The translations under genes and the position numbers were made by a program. Under the pieces are notes generated by a model, which worked only from the letters and a program-made list of their open reading frames with translations, made no database searches and was not told where the DNA came from. Shown piece after piece: positions 1 to 10,105 of a stretch of DNA of 64,000 bases; within the stretch, counting starts at the first letter, position 1; every line of letters begins with the position of its first letter. The DNA comes from JADZEM01 sp046328125 (GTDB taxonomy: Bacteria; Chloroflexota; UBA6077; JACCZL01): the NCBI GenBank assembly GCA_046328125.1, contig JAXLXF010000006.1:237057-301056 (forward strand), written 5' to 3'.

Positions 1-1
1 C

Positions 2-523
2 GTCTTCGCCGAGAGCGGCCGGGCACTCGCGGCCCAGTTCGCCCGCCTCGGGCCAGCTGACTGGGAGCGTGCGATCCTCCACCCATCCGGCCTGAGACCG
101 ATGCGGCAGCTCTTGATCTGGCGGGTGATGGAGCTGAGTATCCACGGCTGGGAGATCCGTCGCCGGCTTGGCCTGGGTGGCCGGCTCCCCGAGGACAGCC
201 AGCAGACGCTGATCGAGCTCGCCGCGAACCGCATGCGCAGCACATTTGACCCTCGTGAGCTGTTGCCTGAGCCGTTGCGCTACCTGTTCGTCCTGACATC
301 CCCATTGCTCCGAACGATCCACCTGACCATCTACGGCGACCGCTTCGAGCTCGATCCGGAGATGGACCAGTCGGGCTCTGACGTCGTGGTCACCCTCCAC
401 CCCGACACGTACATCCTGCTGTTCATGGGCCGCCTGACCTGGAGGGAGGCGATCGGCAGCGGCGCGGTGAGCGCCACCGGACGCCAGGATCTGGCCGTCG
501 ACCTGAGCGGCTGGTTTCGCTAA
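2..523 (+). CDS. DinB / maleylpyruvate isomerase-like protein, 5' end missing
   Basis: The reading frame is open from base 2, so the gene begins before the window; an internal ATG at 101 is unlikely to be the true start because recognisable family sequence (DWERAILHPSGLRP) precedes it. The segment ELSIHGWEI looks like the third metal-ligand helix of the DinB / mycothiol-dependent maleylpyruvate isomerase N-terminal fold. The last ~90 residues (after FELDPEMD) resemble the SCP2-like C-terminal domain often fused to it. Such proteins are usually thiol-dependent transferases or isomerases, but the substrate cannot be told. Family call is fairly secure; function is not. Confidence 0.7.
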   Translation, partial: VFAESGRALAAQFARLGPADWERAILHPSGLRPMRQLLIWRVMELSIHGWEIRRRLGLGGRLPEDSQQTLIELAANRMRSTFDPRELLPEPLRYLFVLTSPLLRTIHLTIYGDRFELDPEMDQSGSDVVVTLHPDTYILLFMGRLTWREAIGSGAVSATGRQDLAVDLSGWFR

Positions 524-577
524 ACCCGGACCGCCATCAACCGTGCCGGGTTACCGAACACACCAGAGGAGGCATCA

Positions 578-1063
578 ATGGGACGCGTCGCGTTCTACAC
601 CTTCGGGATCCTGCGCGAGGAGCGGGGGCATCCTCAGGTGCAGGGGTTCTTCGATCGCATCGACACGGTCTTCGCGGCTGCCGAATCGTCGACCGGGTTT
701 ATCGCCACGTACCGGAACCAGATCAACTCGGCGACGTTCGGGCCGCGCTTCTTCGTACCGGGCACGCACGTCCGGGCGCCGCAAACGCTCTCGCTCTGGG
801 CCGATCTGGATTCGGTCTTTGCCTTCGCGTATCGTGGCCCGCACGGCGAGTCGCTCCGCGTTCGCAAGGACTGGTTCGTGCCGCCAGCCTGGCCTACGTA
901 CGCCATCTGGTGGGTCAGCGACGACGAGCAACCGTCCTGGGACGATGCTCCGAAGCGGCTGGAGCACCTCCACGATCATGGCCCGACGCCGCACGCTTTC
1001 AGCTTCAAGACGCCGTTCGACGCGGCCGGGAATCCGACCCGCCTGGCTCCGCGACGGGCCTGA
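578..1063 (+). CDS. DUF3291 family protein
   Basis: 161 residues, preceded by a strong Shine-Dalgarno AGAGGAGG at 565-572, which fixes the ATG at 578. The N-terminal VAFYTFGIL, the central LSLWADLDSVFAFAYRGPHGES and the WFVPPAWPTYAIWWV block match the DUF3291 family, small dimeric alpha-beta-barrel proteins related to antibiotic-biosynthesis monooxygenases. No catalytic residue is established for the family. It lies 54 bases after the isomerase-like gene in the same direction and may be cotranscribed with it. Confident in family, no function claimed. Confidence 0.8.
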   Translation: MGRVAFYTFGILREERGHPQVQGFFDRIDTVFAAAESSTGFIATYRNQINSATFGPRFFVPGTHVRAPQTLSLWADLDSVFAFAYRGPHGESLRVRKDWFVPPAWPTYAIWWVSDDEQPSWDDAPKRLEHLHDHGPTPHAFSFKTPFDAAGNPTRLAPRRA

Positions 1064-1171
1064 GCGCGCAGTTTCGAAGACGTGGGAATCGGGCGGTGTG
1101 ATCGTCGTCACAGCGGTCATGGCGAGCCTCGCGTATCGTCGGCTGCAGCCGTCCGACCTGTCGAGATGCGC

Positions 1172-1200
1172 TTGACAGGGGGCCGGCAACGCGCGATAGT
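1172..1200 (+). promoter_or_regulatory. sigma70-type promoter of the histidine-kinase operon
   Basis: TTGACA at 1172-1177 and GATAGT at 1195-1200 are separated by exactly 17 bases and end 45 bases before the GTG start of the first kinase. This is a near-consensus housekeeping promoter, unlike the element used by the genes beyond 19.7 kb. Confidence 0.65.
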
Positions 1201-1245
1201 GCCGCCGTTTCGCGGTGGGATGGGGGACGAGCGGGGACGGACGAC

Positions 1246-4200
1246 GTGGGTGTGGAGAACACGGATGTGATGGCGGACGGTGCCGCGATCGAGCGTCTGC
1301 AGGCCGAGGTGCAGCGGCTTCTCGAACAGCAGCGGCTGGACCGAGCAGAGATTGAGGGCCTGCGCGCCGAGATCGCGACGGGCAACGCTCGCGAGCGGGC
1401 CCTCGCCGATGTCCTCCACATCGTCGCGTCGTCGTCAGACGTGCCGTCGGCTCTGACCGGCGCGGTCGAGCACGCCATGGAGCTCTGTGACGCCGATGCA
1501 ACCTCGATCTGGGGATTGACCGAGGGCAAGCTCGTCCCGCGAGCGCGCCGACGTCGGGTCAGCCGTGATGCGACTTCCGACCTCTCAGACCAGGCGCCTC
1601 CGCGCGCTGTCACCCGCCGCTCGGCGGCCGCCTGTGCGATCCTGGATCGACGCACCATCCATCTCGACGATGTGCTGTCGGCTGCTGGCGGCGACTTCCC
1701 TGACACCCAGGCGCTCCACGCCGAGTCTGGGTTCCGTACCTATCTGGCGGTTCCGCTCCTGCGCCAGGGTTCGCCGCTCGGGGTCCTCATCGCGGTACGC
1801 ATGATCGTGCGGCCGTTCACGGACCCACAGATCGCCCTGTTGGAGTCGTTTGCGAACCAGGCAGTCATCGCCATCGAGAACGTGCGCCTCTTCGGGGAGG
1901 TCGAGCAGCGTAATCGGGAATTGCATGAGGCGCTGGAGCAGCAGACCGCCACGTCTGAGATCCTGCGAGCCATTGCATCGTCGCCGACGGACCTCCACGG
2001 CGTCATCGTCACCCTGTCCGATGCCCTGGCCCGCCTTTGCAACGTTGACGGCGCCAGTGTGCACCAGGAGATCGACGGGAGATCCGCCCTCATCGGCTTC
2101 GGCGGCACCGAGCGTTACAGGGACGCCGTGCAGGACGGGCTGCCTCGCCGACCGGAGCCGCTCCCGTTCGATCGACACTCGATCACGGCACGCGCATTTC
2201 TGGACCGGCGCACGGTCGCCGTGCCCGACGTCCTTGCGGCGCACGACGAGTTTCCCTCGTCGGTCCAGAGCGCACGCCTCATTGGGTACCGTGCGCACGC
2301 CGCGGCGCCGCTGATGCACGGCGGACATGCCGCGATCGGGATCATCTCACTCTACTGCTTCGAACCGTGCTCGTTCACCCCGCGTCAGATCGCGCTGCTG
2401 GAAGCGTTCGCGGACCAGGCCGTGATCGCGATCCAGAACGCTCGCCTGTTCCAGCAGCTCCAGGACCGCACCGTCGAGCTGACGCAATCCCTGGAGCAAC
2501 AGACGGCGCTGGCCGAGGTGCTGCGGGTGATCGCATCATCGCCCACGGATCTGCCCCGGGTCCTGGACGTGCTCGCGGCCGTCGTTCGCCGTTTGTGCGA
2601 TGCCGACGCCGCATCGGTGAGCCAGTTTGACGGCACATTCACCTACGTACGCGCCGTCGATCTGAAAGACGTCAGCGCCTTCCCAGAGCAGCCGCCAAAC
2701 GACAGCCTGCCCCCTCGGCGCCTCGTCCCAACTCGGGCGGGTGGCCGGGCGATCCTGGAGCGGCGCATCGTCCACATCCCGGACATTGAGGACGTCGGCG
2801 CGGAGTATCCTCATTCGCTGCAGGCTGCCCGCCGCCGGGGCTGGCGCGCCACCGTCGCGGCACCGCTCATGCGGGGCGACGAGGTCATCGGCACCCTCTC
2901 GCTGTACGGTGCGGAGCCACGCCCCTTCACCGAACCGCAGATTGCCTTGCTGGAGGCGTTCGCCAGCCAGGCCGCCATCGCCATCGCGAACACGCAGTTG
3001 TTCGAGCAGGTGCAGGCGCGGACCGTCGAGCTGGGCGAGTCGCTCGACCAGCAGACGGCGTTGGCCGAAGTGCTCCAGGTTGTGAGTAGCTCTCCCGGCG
3101 ACCTCGATCCGGTCTTCGCGGCGATCCTCGAACGGGCGTCCCGCCTCTGCGACGGCCGCCTCAGCGCCCTTTTTCTGTACGACGGCGAGCGATTCACCCT
3201 GGTTGCGGCCCAGGGCGCGACGCCGGCCTACGAGGCGCACTTCCGAGATCATCCGGCCGAGGTGGGGCGTTGGCAGTTCCGGCCGGATGGCCCCTGGCGC
3301 CCGCTGCACATTCTCGACCTCAGGGCGACCCGGGCGTTCCTCGACGGCGACCCGGTGACGGTCGCGTCGGCCGAGCTTGGCGGGATGCGCACAATGCTGG
3401 CCGTGCCACTGGTGAAGGACGGTCGGTTCGTCGGGTCGCTGGTAGTCTATCGGCGCGAGGTGCGGGCCTTTTCCGAGCGGCACATCGAGCTTGTGCAGTC
3501 GTTCGGCGGCCAGGCCGTCATCGCGATGGAGAACGCCCGTCTCTTCCAGGAGTTGGAGCGACGGACGTCGGACCTCACGCAGGCGCTGGAGCAGCAGACG
3601 GCCACCGCCGAGATCCTGCGAGTCATTGCCACCTCGCCCACGGACGTGAGCACCGTCCTTGACACCCTGGTCGAGACGGCGGCCCGGCTGTGCGACGCCC
3701 CGAGCGGTACCCTGCAACAGTACCGGGCGCGCGACGGCCGTCTCTGCATTCGCGCGGCATTTGGTGCGGTGCGTGACGTGATCCTGGCGCGCTGGGGCGG
3801 CTGGCCAGATGACTATTTTGAGCAGCAAGATGGCGTGGCGGTCGATCGGGCCTCCGCAACCGGCCGCGCCTACGTCGAGTGCCGCGCCGTGAACGTCGTG
3901 GATCTGGCGGAGGCCGCCCAGACAGAGTTTCCGGCAGCGCGAGACAATCAGCGCCTGCTCGGACATCGATCGCACATCTCCGTGCCACTCCTGCTGCACC
4001 AACAGCCCATTGGTGTCCTGACTCTCCAGCGGATGGTGGTGGATCCGTTCACGCCGTCCCAGATCCGACTCCTCGAAACGTTCGCGGACCAGGCCGTCAT
4101 CGCCATCGAGAATGCGCGGCTGTTCGAGCAGCTCCAGCAGCGCACCACCGAGCTCACGCGCTCCCTCGACCAGCAGACCTCGCTGGCCGACGTGCTGCGC

Positions 4201-5997
4201 GTCATTGCCGCCTCGCCGACCGACGTCCAGGCGGCGCTCGATGCGATCGTCGAGACGGCCGCCCGCCTCTGCGATGCTCCTGGCGGCACCATCACCCAGC
4301 TACGGCCGTCGGACAACACGCTCGGGCCGCGCGCCGCCTACGGCATCCTGCGGACGTTCGGCTGGAACGCGCTGCCGGATCCGTTCTCGGACGCGCCAGG
4401 CGTACCAGCCACGCGCGACGCGGCGGCGGGGCGCGCCTTCGTGGACGCCGCCACCGTCCACGTCCACGACATGGCCGAGGCCATCAAAACTGACTTCCCC
4501 GGCTCGCGGCTGTCGCAGGAGGCTCACGGCTACCGCACCGTCGTGAACGTCCCACTGCGCGGGCGCACTGGCACGATCGGCGTCATCACGCTGTTCCGCT
4601 TCGAGGTCAAGCCGTTCACTGAGCAACAGGTGACGCTCCTGGAGGCGTTCGCCGACCAGGCGGTCATCGCCATCGAGAACGCCAGCTTGTTCGAGGCACT
4701 GCAAGATCGAACGGCACGGCTCACCCGCGCCAACGACGAGCAGCGGGCGCTCGCGGAGGTCGGACAGGCCGTCTCGTCCTCGCTCGACCTCGCCGAGGTG
4801 CTGACGACCATCAACGAGTACGCCACCCGGCTCTCGGGCTCTGACGGCGGCTCGCTCTGGGAGTACGACGCGGCGACCGAGACGCTGCATCCGGCCGGCA
4901 CGCTGCCCGTGCGCACGCCAGATCCAACCGACGCGGACATCATTCGCGCCATCCGAACCGGCACGATGCGGTCGGGCGAAGGGGCGCTCGGCCGAGCGGT
5001 TGCCGAGCGCCGGCTGGTCGAGATACCGGATATCCGCGCCGATGCGACCTACGTCAGCCCGTTCCGCGACATGCTCATTGAGGCCGGATTTCGCTCGTTG
5101 CTGGTCGTGCCGTTCCTCCACGGCGAGCGCCCGCTCGGGGCGCTCGCCGTGGTGCGCCGCACGGCCGGCCAGTTCTCGCCAGACACGATCCGTCTGCTGG
5201 AGACGTTCGCGGCGCAGTCGGCGCTGGCGATCCACAACGCCCGACTCTACCGGGCCCTCGAAGTGCAGGGACGAGCGCTCGAAGAGGCGAGCCAGCACAA
5301 GTCGCAGTTCCTGGCGAACATGTCCCACGAGCTCAGAACGCCGCTGAACGCGATCATCGGCTACTCCGAGATGCTGCAGGAGGAGGCCGAGGAGATCGGG
5401 GAGGAGGTGTTCATCCCGGACCTCCAGAAGGTGAACGCGGCCGGCAAGCACCTGCTCGGGCTGATCAATGACATCCTGGACCTCTCGAAGATCGAGGCCG
5501 GCCGGATGGACCTCTACTTCGAGGACTTCGAGGTTGGGCAGCTTGTGCGCGACGTCTCGGCCATCGTGCAGCCGCTGGTCGAGAAGAACGGCAACGGGCT
5601 GGTCATCTCGTGCCCGGACGGCATCGGGAGCCTGCACGCCGACCAGACCAAGTTGCGCCAGACCCTGTTCAATCTGGTGAGCAACGCCGCGAGGTTCACC
5701 GACCACGGCACGATCACGCTCGCCATCGCACGGGAGCCGGACGACTGGCTGACGTTCGCCGTCACGGACACCGGCATCGGGATGACCGAGGAGCAGCTGT
5801 CTCGGCTGTTCGAGGCGTTCTCCCAGGCCGAGGCCAGCACCAGATCGAAGTACGGCGGGACCGGGCTCGGGCTCGCGATCAGCCGCTCCTTCTGCCGCAT
5901 GATGGGCGGTGACATCACGGTGGCAAGCACACCGGGGATCGGGTCCACGTTCACGATCCGCCTGCCCGCAGGCGGGCCGGAGGCGCCACATGTCTAA
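1246..5997 (+). CDS. multi-GAF sensor histidine kinase, 7 GAF domains (HK1)
   Basis: 1583 residues, soluble: no membrane segment or signal peptide. A short N-terminal coiled coil (about 12-50) leads into seven GAF domains ending near residues 216, 402, 586, 767, 960, 1149 and 1335, each closing with a version of FADQAVIAIENARLF. The linkers repeat LEQQTA..EVLRVIASSPTD, a signalling-helix type connector. A HisKA domain follows (MSHELRTPLN, phospho-acceptor His1361), then HATPase_c with N box NLVSNAARF, DTGIGM and GGTGLGLAI. All kinase motifs look intact, so it should autophosphorylate; no receiver domain is fused. GTG 1246 is chosen for its distance to the promoter; GTG 1252 or ATG 1270 are possible. 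First gene of a three-kinase operon. Ligands of the GAF domains are unknown. Confidence 0.92.
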   Translation: MGVENTDVMADGAAIERLQAEVQRLLEQQRLDRAEIEGLRAEIATGNARERALADVLHIVASSSDVPSALTGAVEHAMELCDADATSIWGLTEGKLVPRARRRRVSRDATSDLSDQAPPRAVTRRSAAACAILDRRTIHLDDVLSAAGGDFPDTQALHAESGFRTYLAVPLLRQGSPLGVLIAVRMIVRPFTDPQIALLESFANQAVIAIENVRLFGEVEQRNRELHEALEQQTATSEILRAIASSPTDLHGVIVTLSDALARLCNVDGASVHQEIDGRSALIGFGGTERYRDAVQDGLPRRPEPLPFDRHSITARAFLDRRTVAVPDVLAAHDEFPSSVQSARLIGYRAHAAAPLMHGGHAAIGIISLYCFEPCSFTPRQIALLEAFADQAVIAIQNARLFQQLQDRTVELTQSLEQQTALAEVLRVIASSPTDLPRVLDVLAAVVRRLCDADAASVSQFDGTFTYVRAVDLKDVSAFPEQPPNDSLPPRRLVPTRAGGRAILERRIVHIPDIEDVGAEYPHSLQAARRRGWRATVAAPLMRGDEVIGTLSLYGAEPRPFTEPQIALLEAFASQAAIAIANTQLFEQVQARTVELGESLDQQTALAEVLQVVSSSPGDLDPVFAAILERASRLCDGRLSALFLYDGERFTLVAAQGATPAYEAHFRDHPAEVGRWQFRPDGPWRPLHILDLRATRAFLDGDPVTVASAELGGMRTMLAVPLVKDGRFVGSLVVYRREVRAFSERHIELVQSFGGQAVIAMENARLFQELERRTSDLTQALEQQTATAEILRVIATSPTDVSTVLDTLVETAARLCDAPSGTLQQYRARDGRLCIRAAFGAVRDVILARWGGWPDDYFEQQDGVAVDRASATGRAYVECRAVNVVDLAEAAQTEFPAARDNQRLLGHRSHISVPLLLHQQPIGVLTLQRMVVDPFTPSQIRLLETFADQAVIAIENARLFEQLQQRTTELTRSLDQQTSLADVLRVIAASPTDVQAALDAIVETAARLCDAPGGTITQLRPSDNTLGPRAAYGILRTFGWNALPDPFSDAPGVPATRDAAAGRAFVDAATVHVHDMAEAIKTDFPGSRLSQEAHGYRTVVNVPLRGRTGTIGVITLFRFEVKPFTEQQVTLLEAFADQAVIAIENASLFEALQDRTARLTRANDEQRALAEVGQAVSSSLDLAEVLTTINEYATRLSGSDGGSLWEYDAATETLHPAGTLPVRTPDPTDADIIRAIRTGTMRSGEGALGRAVAERRLVEIPDIRADATYVSPFRDMLIEAGFRSLLVVPFLHGERPLGALAVVRRTAGQFSPDTIRLLETFAAQSALAIHNARLYRALEVQGRALEEASQHKSQFLANMSHELRTPLNAIIGYSEMLQEEAEEIGEEVFIPDLQKVNAAGKHLLGLINDILDLSKIEAGRMDLYFEDFEVGQLVRDVSAIVQPLVEKNGNGLVISCPDGIGSLHADQTKLRQTLFNLVSNAARFTDHGTITLAIAREPDDWLTFAVTDTGIGMTEEQLSRLFEAFSQAEASTRSKYGGTGLGLAISRSFCRMMGGDITVASTPGIGSTFTIRLPAGGPEAPHV

Positions 5998-8900
5998 GCG
6001 AGACCTGGCGGCACGGCCGAGCCTCGCCGCCCAGCCAGACGAGGACGAGGTCACCCGCCTGCGCCGCGAGCTCGCCGAGGCACGGGCGGCGCACGCCGCG
6101 ATGGCTTCCGTCTTGCGTGTCATCGCCTCCGGTCCGACCGATGCGACGGCGGTCTTGCAAGCGATCGTCGAGAGCGCCGGGCGGCTCTGCCAGACCGACA
6201 ACGTCAGCATCGCCCGCGTCGTCGGCGACGAGCTCGAACGGGTGGCCAACCTGCGTCCCGACCACGCCTACCGGCTTGGCTGGCGAAGCCCGCTCGATCG
6301 GGGATCGATCGGCGGACGGACGGTGCTGGAGCGGCGGACGATCCACCTGCACGACATCCACGCCGCATTCGATGAGTACCCTGTGACCGGACAGCGCCTG
6401 CGCGAGATGGGTGCCACGAGTCTGGATGTGCGGACCTACCTCTCGATCCCGCTGGTGCGTGAGGACGCAGCGATTGGCAACTTGGTCGTGGCTCGCGGCG
6501 AGGTGCGGCCGTTCACGGACGCCGAGATCGCGCTGGTGGAGACGTTCGCCGACCAGGCCGTCGTCGCGATCGAGAACGCCCGGCTGTTCCACGAGCTGGA
6601 GCAGCGGACGGCAGACCTGACGGAGTCGCTGGAGCAGCAGACGGCGACCTCCGAGGTACTCAAGGTCATCGCGGCGTCGCCGACGGACCTGGACCGTGTC
6701 CTCGACACCATTACCGCCAGCGCCGCGCAGCTGTGCGACGCGACCGGCGCATCAATGTCGCGCTTCGACGGCGATGCGTTCGCGTTCGTCGCGAGCTACG
6801 GCACCTCGGTCGGGCTGCGCGGTCGCCACTATCCAGTGGACGACGATACGGTCACCGGCCAGGCACTGCGGCAGCGGCAGACCGTCCACGTCCACGATCT
6901 GACCACCGACGACGTGCACGCTCGCGGGCGGGCATCGGCCCGGGAGATTGGCTATCGGACCGCGCTCGCCACGCCGTTGTTGCGCGGCGGCGAGCCAATC
7001 GGCACCCTGAGCATCAGCCGAACGGATGTCCGTCCGTTCTCGCCACGGCAGGTCGCCCTTCTGGAGACGTTCGCAGACCAGGCCGTGATCGCGATCGAGA
7101 ATGCGCGCTTGTTTCAGGAGCTCCAGGAGAGCAACCGCCAGGTCACCGAGGCGCTAGAGCAGCAGACCGCCCTCGCCGAGGTCTTGAGCGTGATCGCGGC
7201 CTCGCCCACTGATCTGCCGCGCGTGCTCCAGACGATCGCAACCACTGCGATGCAGCTCTGCGACGTCGATATGGCGAATATCCAGCAGCGCAAGGGCGAG
7301 TATCTCGTCTCGGTGGCCAACGACTGCCGGCCGGCCTTCGCTGAGGCGTTCCAGCGGTTCCGTGATGCCTATCGAGCGGGCCATCCAGGGACACATCTCA
7401 CACGGAGCTCGGTGTCCGGGCTGGCGCTTCTGGATCGTCGCACCGTCTACGTGCCCGACGTCTGGGCGTCAGGTGATGAGCTCCCGGTCGACCTGGAGTC
7501 TGGCCGGCGGTTCGGCCACCGGACCAAGGCTTCGACACCGTTGCTGCACGGCGACGATGCGCTCGGGGTGCTGTCGAACTATTCGATGCGGGAGCCGCAC
7601 CCGTTCACCGAGCAGCAGCTTGCGTTGCTGGAGACGTTCGCCAGTCAGGCCGCCATCGCCATCGCCAACGCCCGGCTGTTCGAAGACCTTCAGGCGAGCA
7701 ACCGCCGCGTGACCGAGGCATTGGAGCAACAGACAGCGCTCGGCGAGGTGCCGCGCGTCATCGCCTCCTCGCCGTCGAACATGGACGCCGCCCTCCAGGC
7801 CATCACGCACATCGCCTGGCGCCTCAACTCGTCCACCTGGGCGAACATCCGGCTGGTCGAGGGCGATGAGTATGTCGTGGTCGCCGGGGCTGGAGAGACT
7901 CCGAGGGGCGTGTCGACGGAGCAGACGCGCCGATCGACCTCGGTCTTGTCGCCGTCGGCCGAGGCCATCCGCCTCAGCCGTTCGGTGCACATCCACGACG
8001 TCCAGTCTGAGGAGATGCGAGACCGCTACCCCGGCACAATCCACGCGGGTCAGCGTACGACCTTGCACGTCCCACTGCTGCGGGATGGCCGAGCGATCGG
8101 ACTGTTGTCCCAGTCACGGGCCGAGGTCAGGCCGTATTCGGCCAACGAGATCGCCCTGCTGGAAACGTTTGCCGACCAGGCTGTCATCGCCATCGAGAAC
8201 GCCCGGCTCTTCCACGAGCTCGAGCAGCGGACCGCCGACCTGACCGCCGCGCTGGAGCAGCAGACGGCAACCGCCGACGTCTTGCGCGTCATCGCGTCCT
8301 CTCCCACCGATTTGCCGCATGTGCTCGACACCGTCGCCGCCACGGCCGCTCGGATAGGCGGTGCCGAGCGCGTCGCGATCCTGCTTCGTGACGGTGATGC
8401 GCTCGTCCCCGTCGTGTCCGTCCTCGGCACACCCAGACGCGGCATCGTCCGCGTGCCGATCAGGCAGGGGACGTTCTCAGGTCGCGCCGTGCTGGAGCGG
8501 CGGACGGTGCATGTCGCCGACCTGAACCAGATGGATGGCGAGTTCGCTGAGGGCGTCGCCATCGCTCGAGATCGAGGGAGCTCGGCAGTGTTCCGCTCCG
8601 CGCTGTTCGCACCCCTGATTAAGGGATACGAAGCCGTTGGCGTGCTGGCCATCGCGCGGCCGGTTCCAAGCGTGTTCTCGGACCAGCAGGTCGCGCTCTT
8701 TGAGATGTTCGCCAGTCAGGCTGTCGTCGCCATCGAGAATGCCCGCCTGTTCGAGGAGCTCCAGGAGCGTACTGGGGAGCTGACGCGGGTAGTCGAGGAG
8801 CAGCGCGCCCTGGCCGAAGTGAGCCAGGCGGTCTCCTCCTCGCTCGACCTCCAGCAGGTGCTGACCACCATCGTCGATCACGCCGTCGAGCTCTCCGGAG

Positions 8901-10105
8901 CAGCCGGCGGCGTCGTCTACGAGTACGACGAGACCCGAGGCGAACTGCACCTGCGCGCCACGCGCACATTCGACGAGCGCCTGACGGCGGAGCTCCAGGC
9001 GGCCCCGCTCAAGCTTGGCGAGGGCGCCGTAGGGCGGGCCGCCCTCACGCGCCAGCCGGTCCAGGTCGAGGACATCCTCGCCGAGGGTACGTACCAGAGC
9101 CGGGTCCGCGATGTGATGGCGTCGGCCGGGCTTCGCTCGCTACTGGCGCTGCCGCTCCTGCGCGAGGACCGCCTGCTCGGCGGCATCGTCGTCGCCCGTC
9201 GCATGCCAGGCGCGTTCCCCGAAGAGGTCATTGCGCTACTCCAGGCGTTCGCGACCCAGTCGGTGCTGGCGATCCACAACGCCTGGCTGTACCAGCAGCT
9301 TGACGAGCAGGGCCGTGCGCTGGCCGAAGCGTCACAACACAAGTCGCACTTCCTGGCCAGCACGTCCCACGAGCTGCGCACGCCGCTGAACGCGATCATC
9401 GGGTACTCCGAGATGCTTCAGGAGGAGGCCGACGACCTGGGCGAGGCGAACTTCCTGTTGGATCTGCAGAAGATCAACGCGGCCGGCAAGCACCTGCTGG
9501 GGCTGATCAACGACATCCTCGACCTGTCCAAGATCGAGGCCGGCAAGATGGAGCTGGTCCTGGAGACGGTGGACGTCCCGGCCGTGGTGCGCGACGTCGC
9601 CACCACGGTTAAGCCGCTCATCGAGAAGAACGGCAACATCCTCGCTGCCGACGTGGCGCCTGATCTCGGAGAGATGCAGACCGACGCCACGAAGCTCCGT
9701 CAGATCCTGTTCAACCTGATCTCGAATGCGGCCAAGTTCACGTCGAATGGGCGGATCGAGCTGAGCGTGGAGTGTGGTGCGTCACAAGAGGCAATCGCGG
9801 GCCAGGGCGCCTCGCCACTGGCAGCTCGCAGCTCGCAGCTCGTCACGTTCGCCGTCAGCGACACCGGCATCGGGATGACCGAGGAGCAGGTGGGGAGATT
9901 GTTCGAGGCGTTCTCCCAGGCTGAGGTAACGACCAGCCGGCGCTACGGCGGGACTGGGCTCGGGCTGGCGCTGGTGCGCCAACTCTGCCGGGCGCTTGGC
10001 GGAGACGTCACGGTGGCGAGCACACCGGGCCGGGGCTCGACGTTCACCGTGCAGCTACCCGTTGGCGGGCCGGGCGCCGACGGACTGGAGAAGCTCGATG
10101 CGTGA
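5990..10105 (+). CDS. multi-GAF sensor histidine kinase, 6 GAF domains (HK2)
   Basis: 1371 residues. ATG 5990 overlaps the HK1 stop by 8 bases (ATGTCTAA) with GGAGG at 5979-5983, which argues for translational coupling and against the longer in-frame start at 5909. Six GAF domains end near residues 200, 374, 564, 740, 920 and 1100, followed by HisKA (SHELRTPLN, His1127) and HATPase_c (DTGIGM, GGTGLGLAL). The ATPase domain carries an extra stretch of roughly 17 residues rich in Ala/Ser just before VTFAVSDTGIGM; at DNA level it contains three tandem GCAGCTC units, and HK1 and HK3 lack it. The insertion lies in a loop, so activity is probably retained. Soluble, no receiver. Confidence 0.92.
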   Translation: MSKRDLAARPSLAAQPDEDEVTRLRRELAEARAAHAAMASVLRVIASGPTDATAVLQAIVESAGRLCQTDNVSIARVVGDELERVANLRPDHAYRLGWRSPLDRGSIGGRTVLERRTIHLHDIHAAFDEYPVTGQRLREMGATSLDVRTYLSIPLVREDAAIGNLVVARGEVRPFTDAEIALVETFADQAVVAIENARLFHELEQRTADLTESLEQQTATSEVLKVIAASPTDLDRVLDTITASAAQLCDATGASMSRFDGDAFAFVASYGTSVGLRGRHYPVDDDTVTGQALRQRQTVHVHDLTTDDVHARGRASAREIGYRTALATPLLRGGEPIGTLSISRTDVRPFSPRQVALLETFADQAVIAIENARLFQELQESNRQVTEALEQQTALAEVLSVIAASPTDLPRVLQTIATTAMQLCDVDMANIQQRKGEYLVSVANDCRPAFAEAFQRFRDAYRAGHPGTHLTRSSVSGLALLDRRTVYVPDVWASGDELPVDLESGRRFGHRTKASTPLLHGDDALGVLSNYSMREPHPFTEQQLALLETFASQAAIAIANARLFEDLQASNRRVTEALEQQTALGEVPRVIASSPSNMDAALQAITHIAWRLNSSTWANIRLVEGDEYVVVAGAGETPRGVSTEQTRRSTSVLSPSAEAIRLSRSVHIHDVQSEEMRDRYPGTIHAGQRTTLHVPLLRDGRAIGLLSQSRAEVRPYSANEIALLETFADQAVIAIENARLFHELEQRTADLTAALEQQTATADVLRVIASSPTDLPHVLDTVAATAARIGGAERVAILLRDGDALVPVVSVLGTPRRGIVRVPIRQGTFSGRAVLERRTVHVADLNQMDGEFAEGVAIARDRGSSAVFRSALFAPLIKGYEAVGVLAIARPVPSVFSDQQVALFEMFASQAVVAIENARLFEELQERTGELTRVVEEQRALAEVSQAVSSSLDLQQVLTTIVDHAVELSGAAGGVVYEYDETRGELHLRATRTFDERLTAELQAAPLKLGEGAVGRAALTRQPVQVEDILAEGTYQSRVRDVMASAGLRSLLALPLLREDRLLGGIVVARRMPGAFPEEVIALLQAFATQSVLAIHNAWLYQQLDEQGRALAEASQHKSHFLASTSHELRTPLNAIIGYSEMLQEEADDLGEANFLLDLQKINAAGKHLLGLINDILDLSKIEAGKMELVLETVDVPAVVRDVATTVKPLIEKNGNILAADVAPDLGEMQTDATKLRQILFNLISNAAKFTSNGRIELSVECGASQEAIAGQGASPLAARSSQLVTFAVSDTGIGMTEEQVGRLFEAFSQAEVTTSRRYGGTGLGLALVRQLCRALGGDVTVASTPGRGSTFTVQLPVGGPGADGLEKLDA

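Noticed and set aside
575..1501. Long minus-strand frame opposite the DUF3291 gene and HK1 start
   Set aside because: Arg/Pro-rich shadow of high-G+C coding sequence with no motif, and it overlaps well supported genes.
1955..3640. CCTGCGAG strings inside the first histidine-kinase gene (near 1960 and 3612)
   Set aside because: They encode the recurring EILRxIA linker and lack GCAT after 16 bases.
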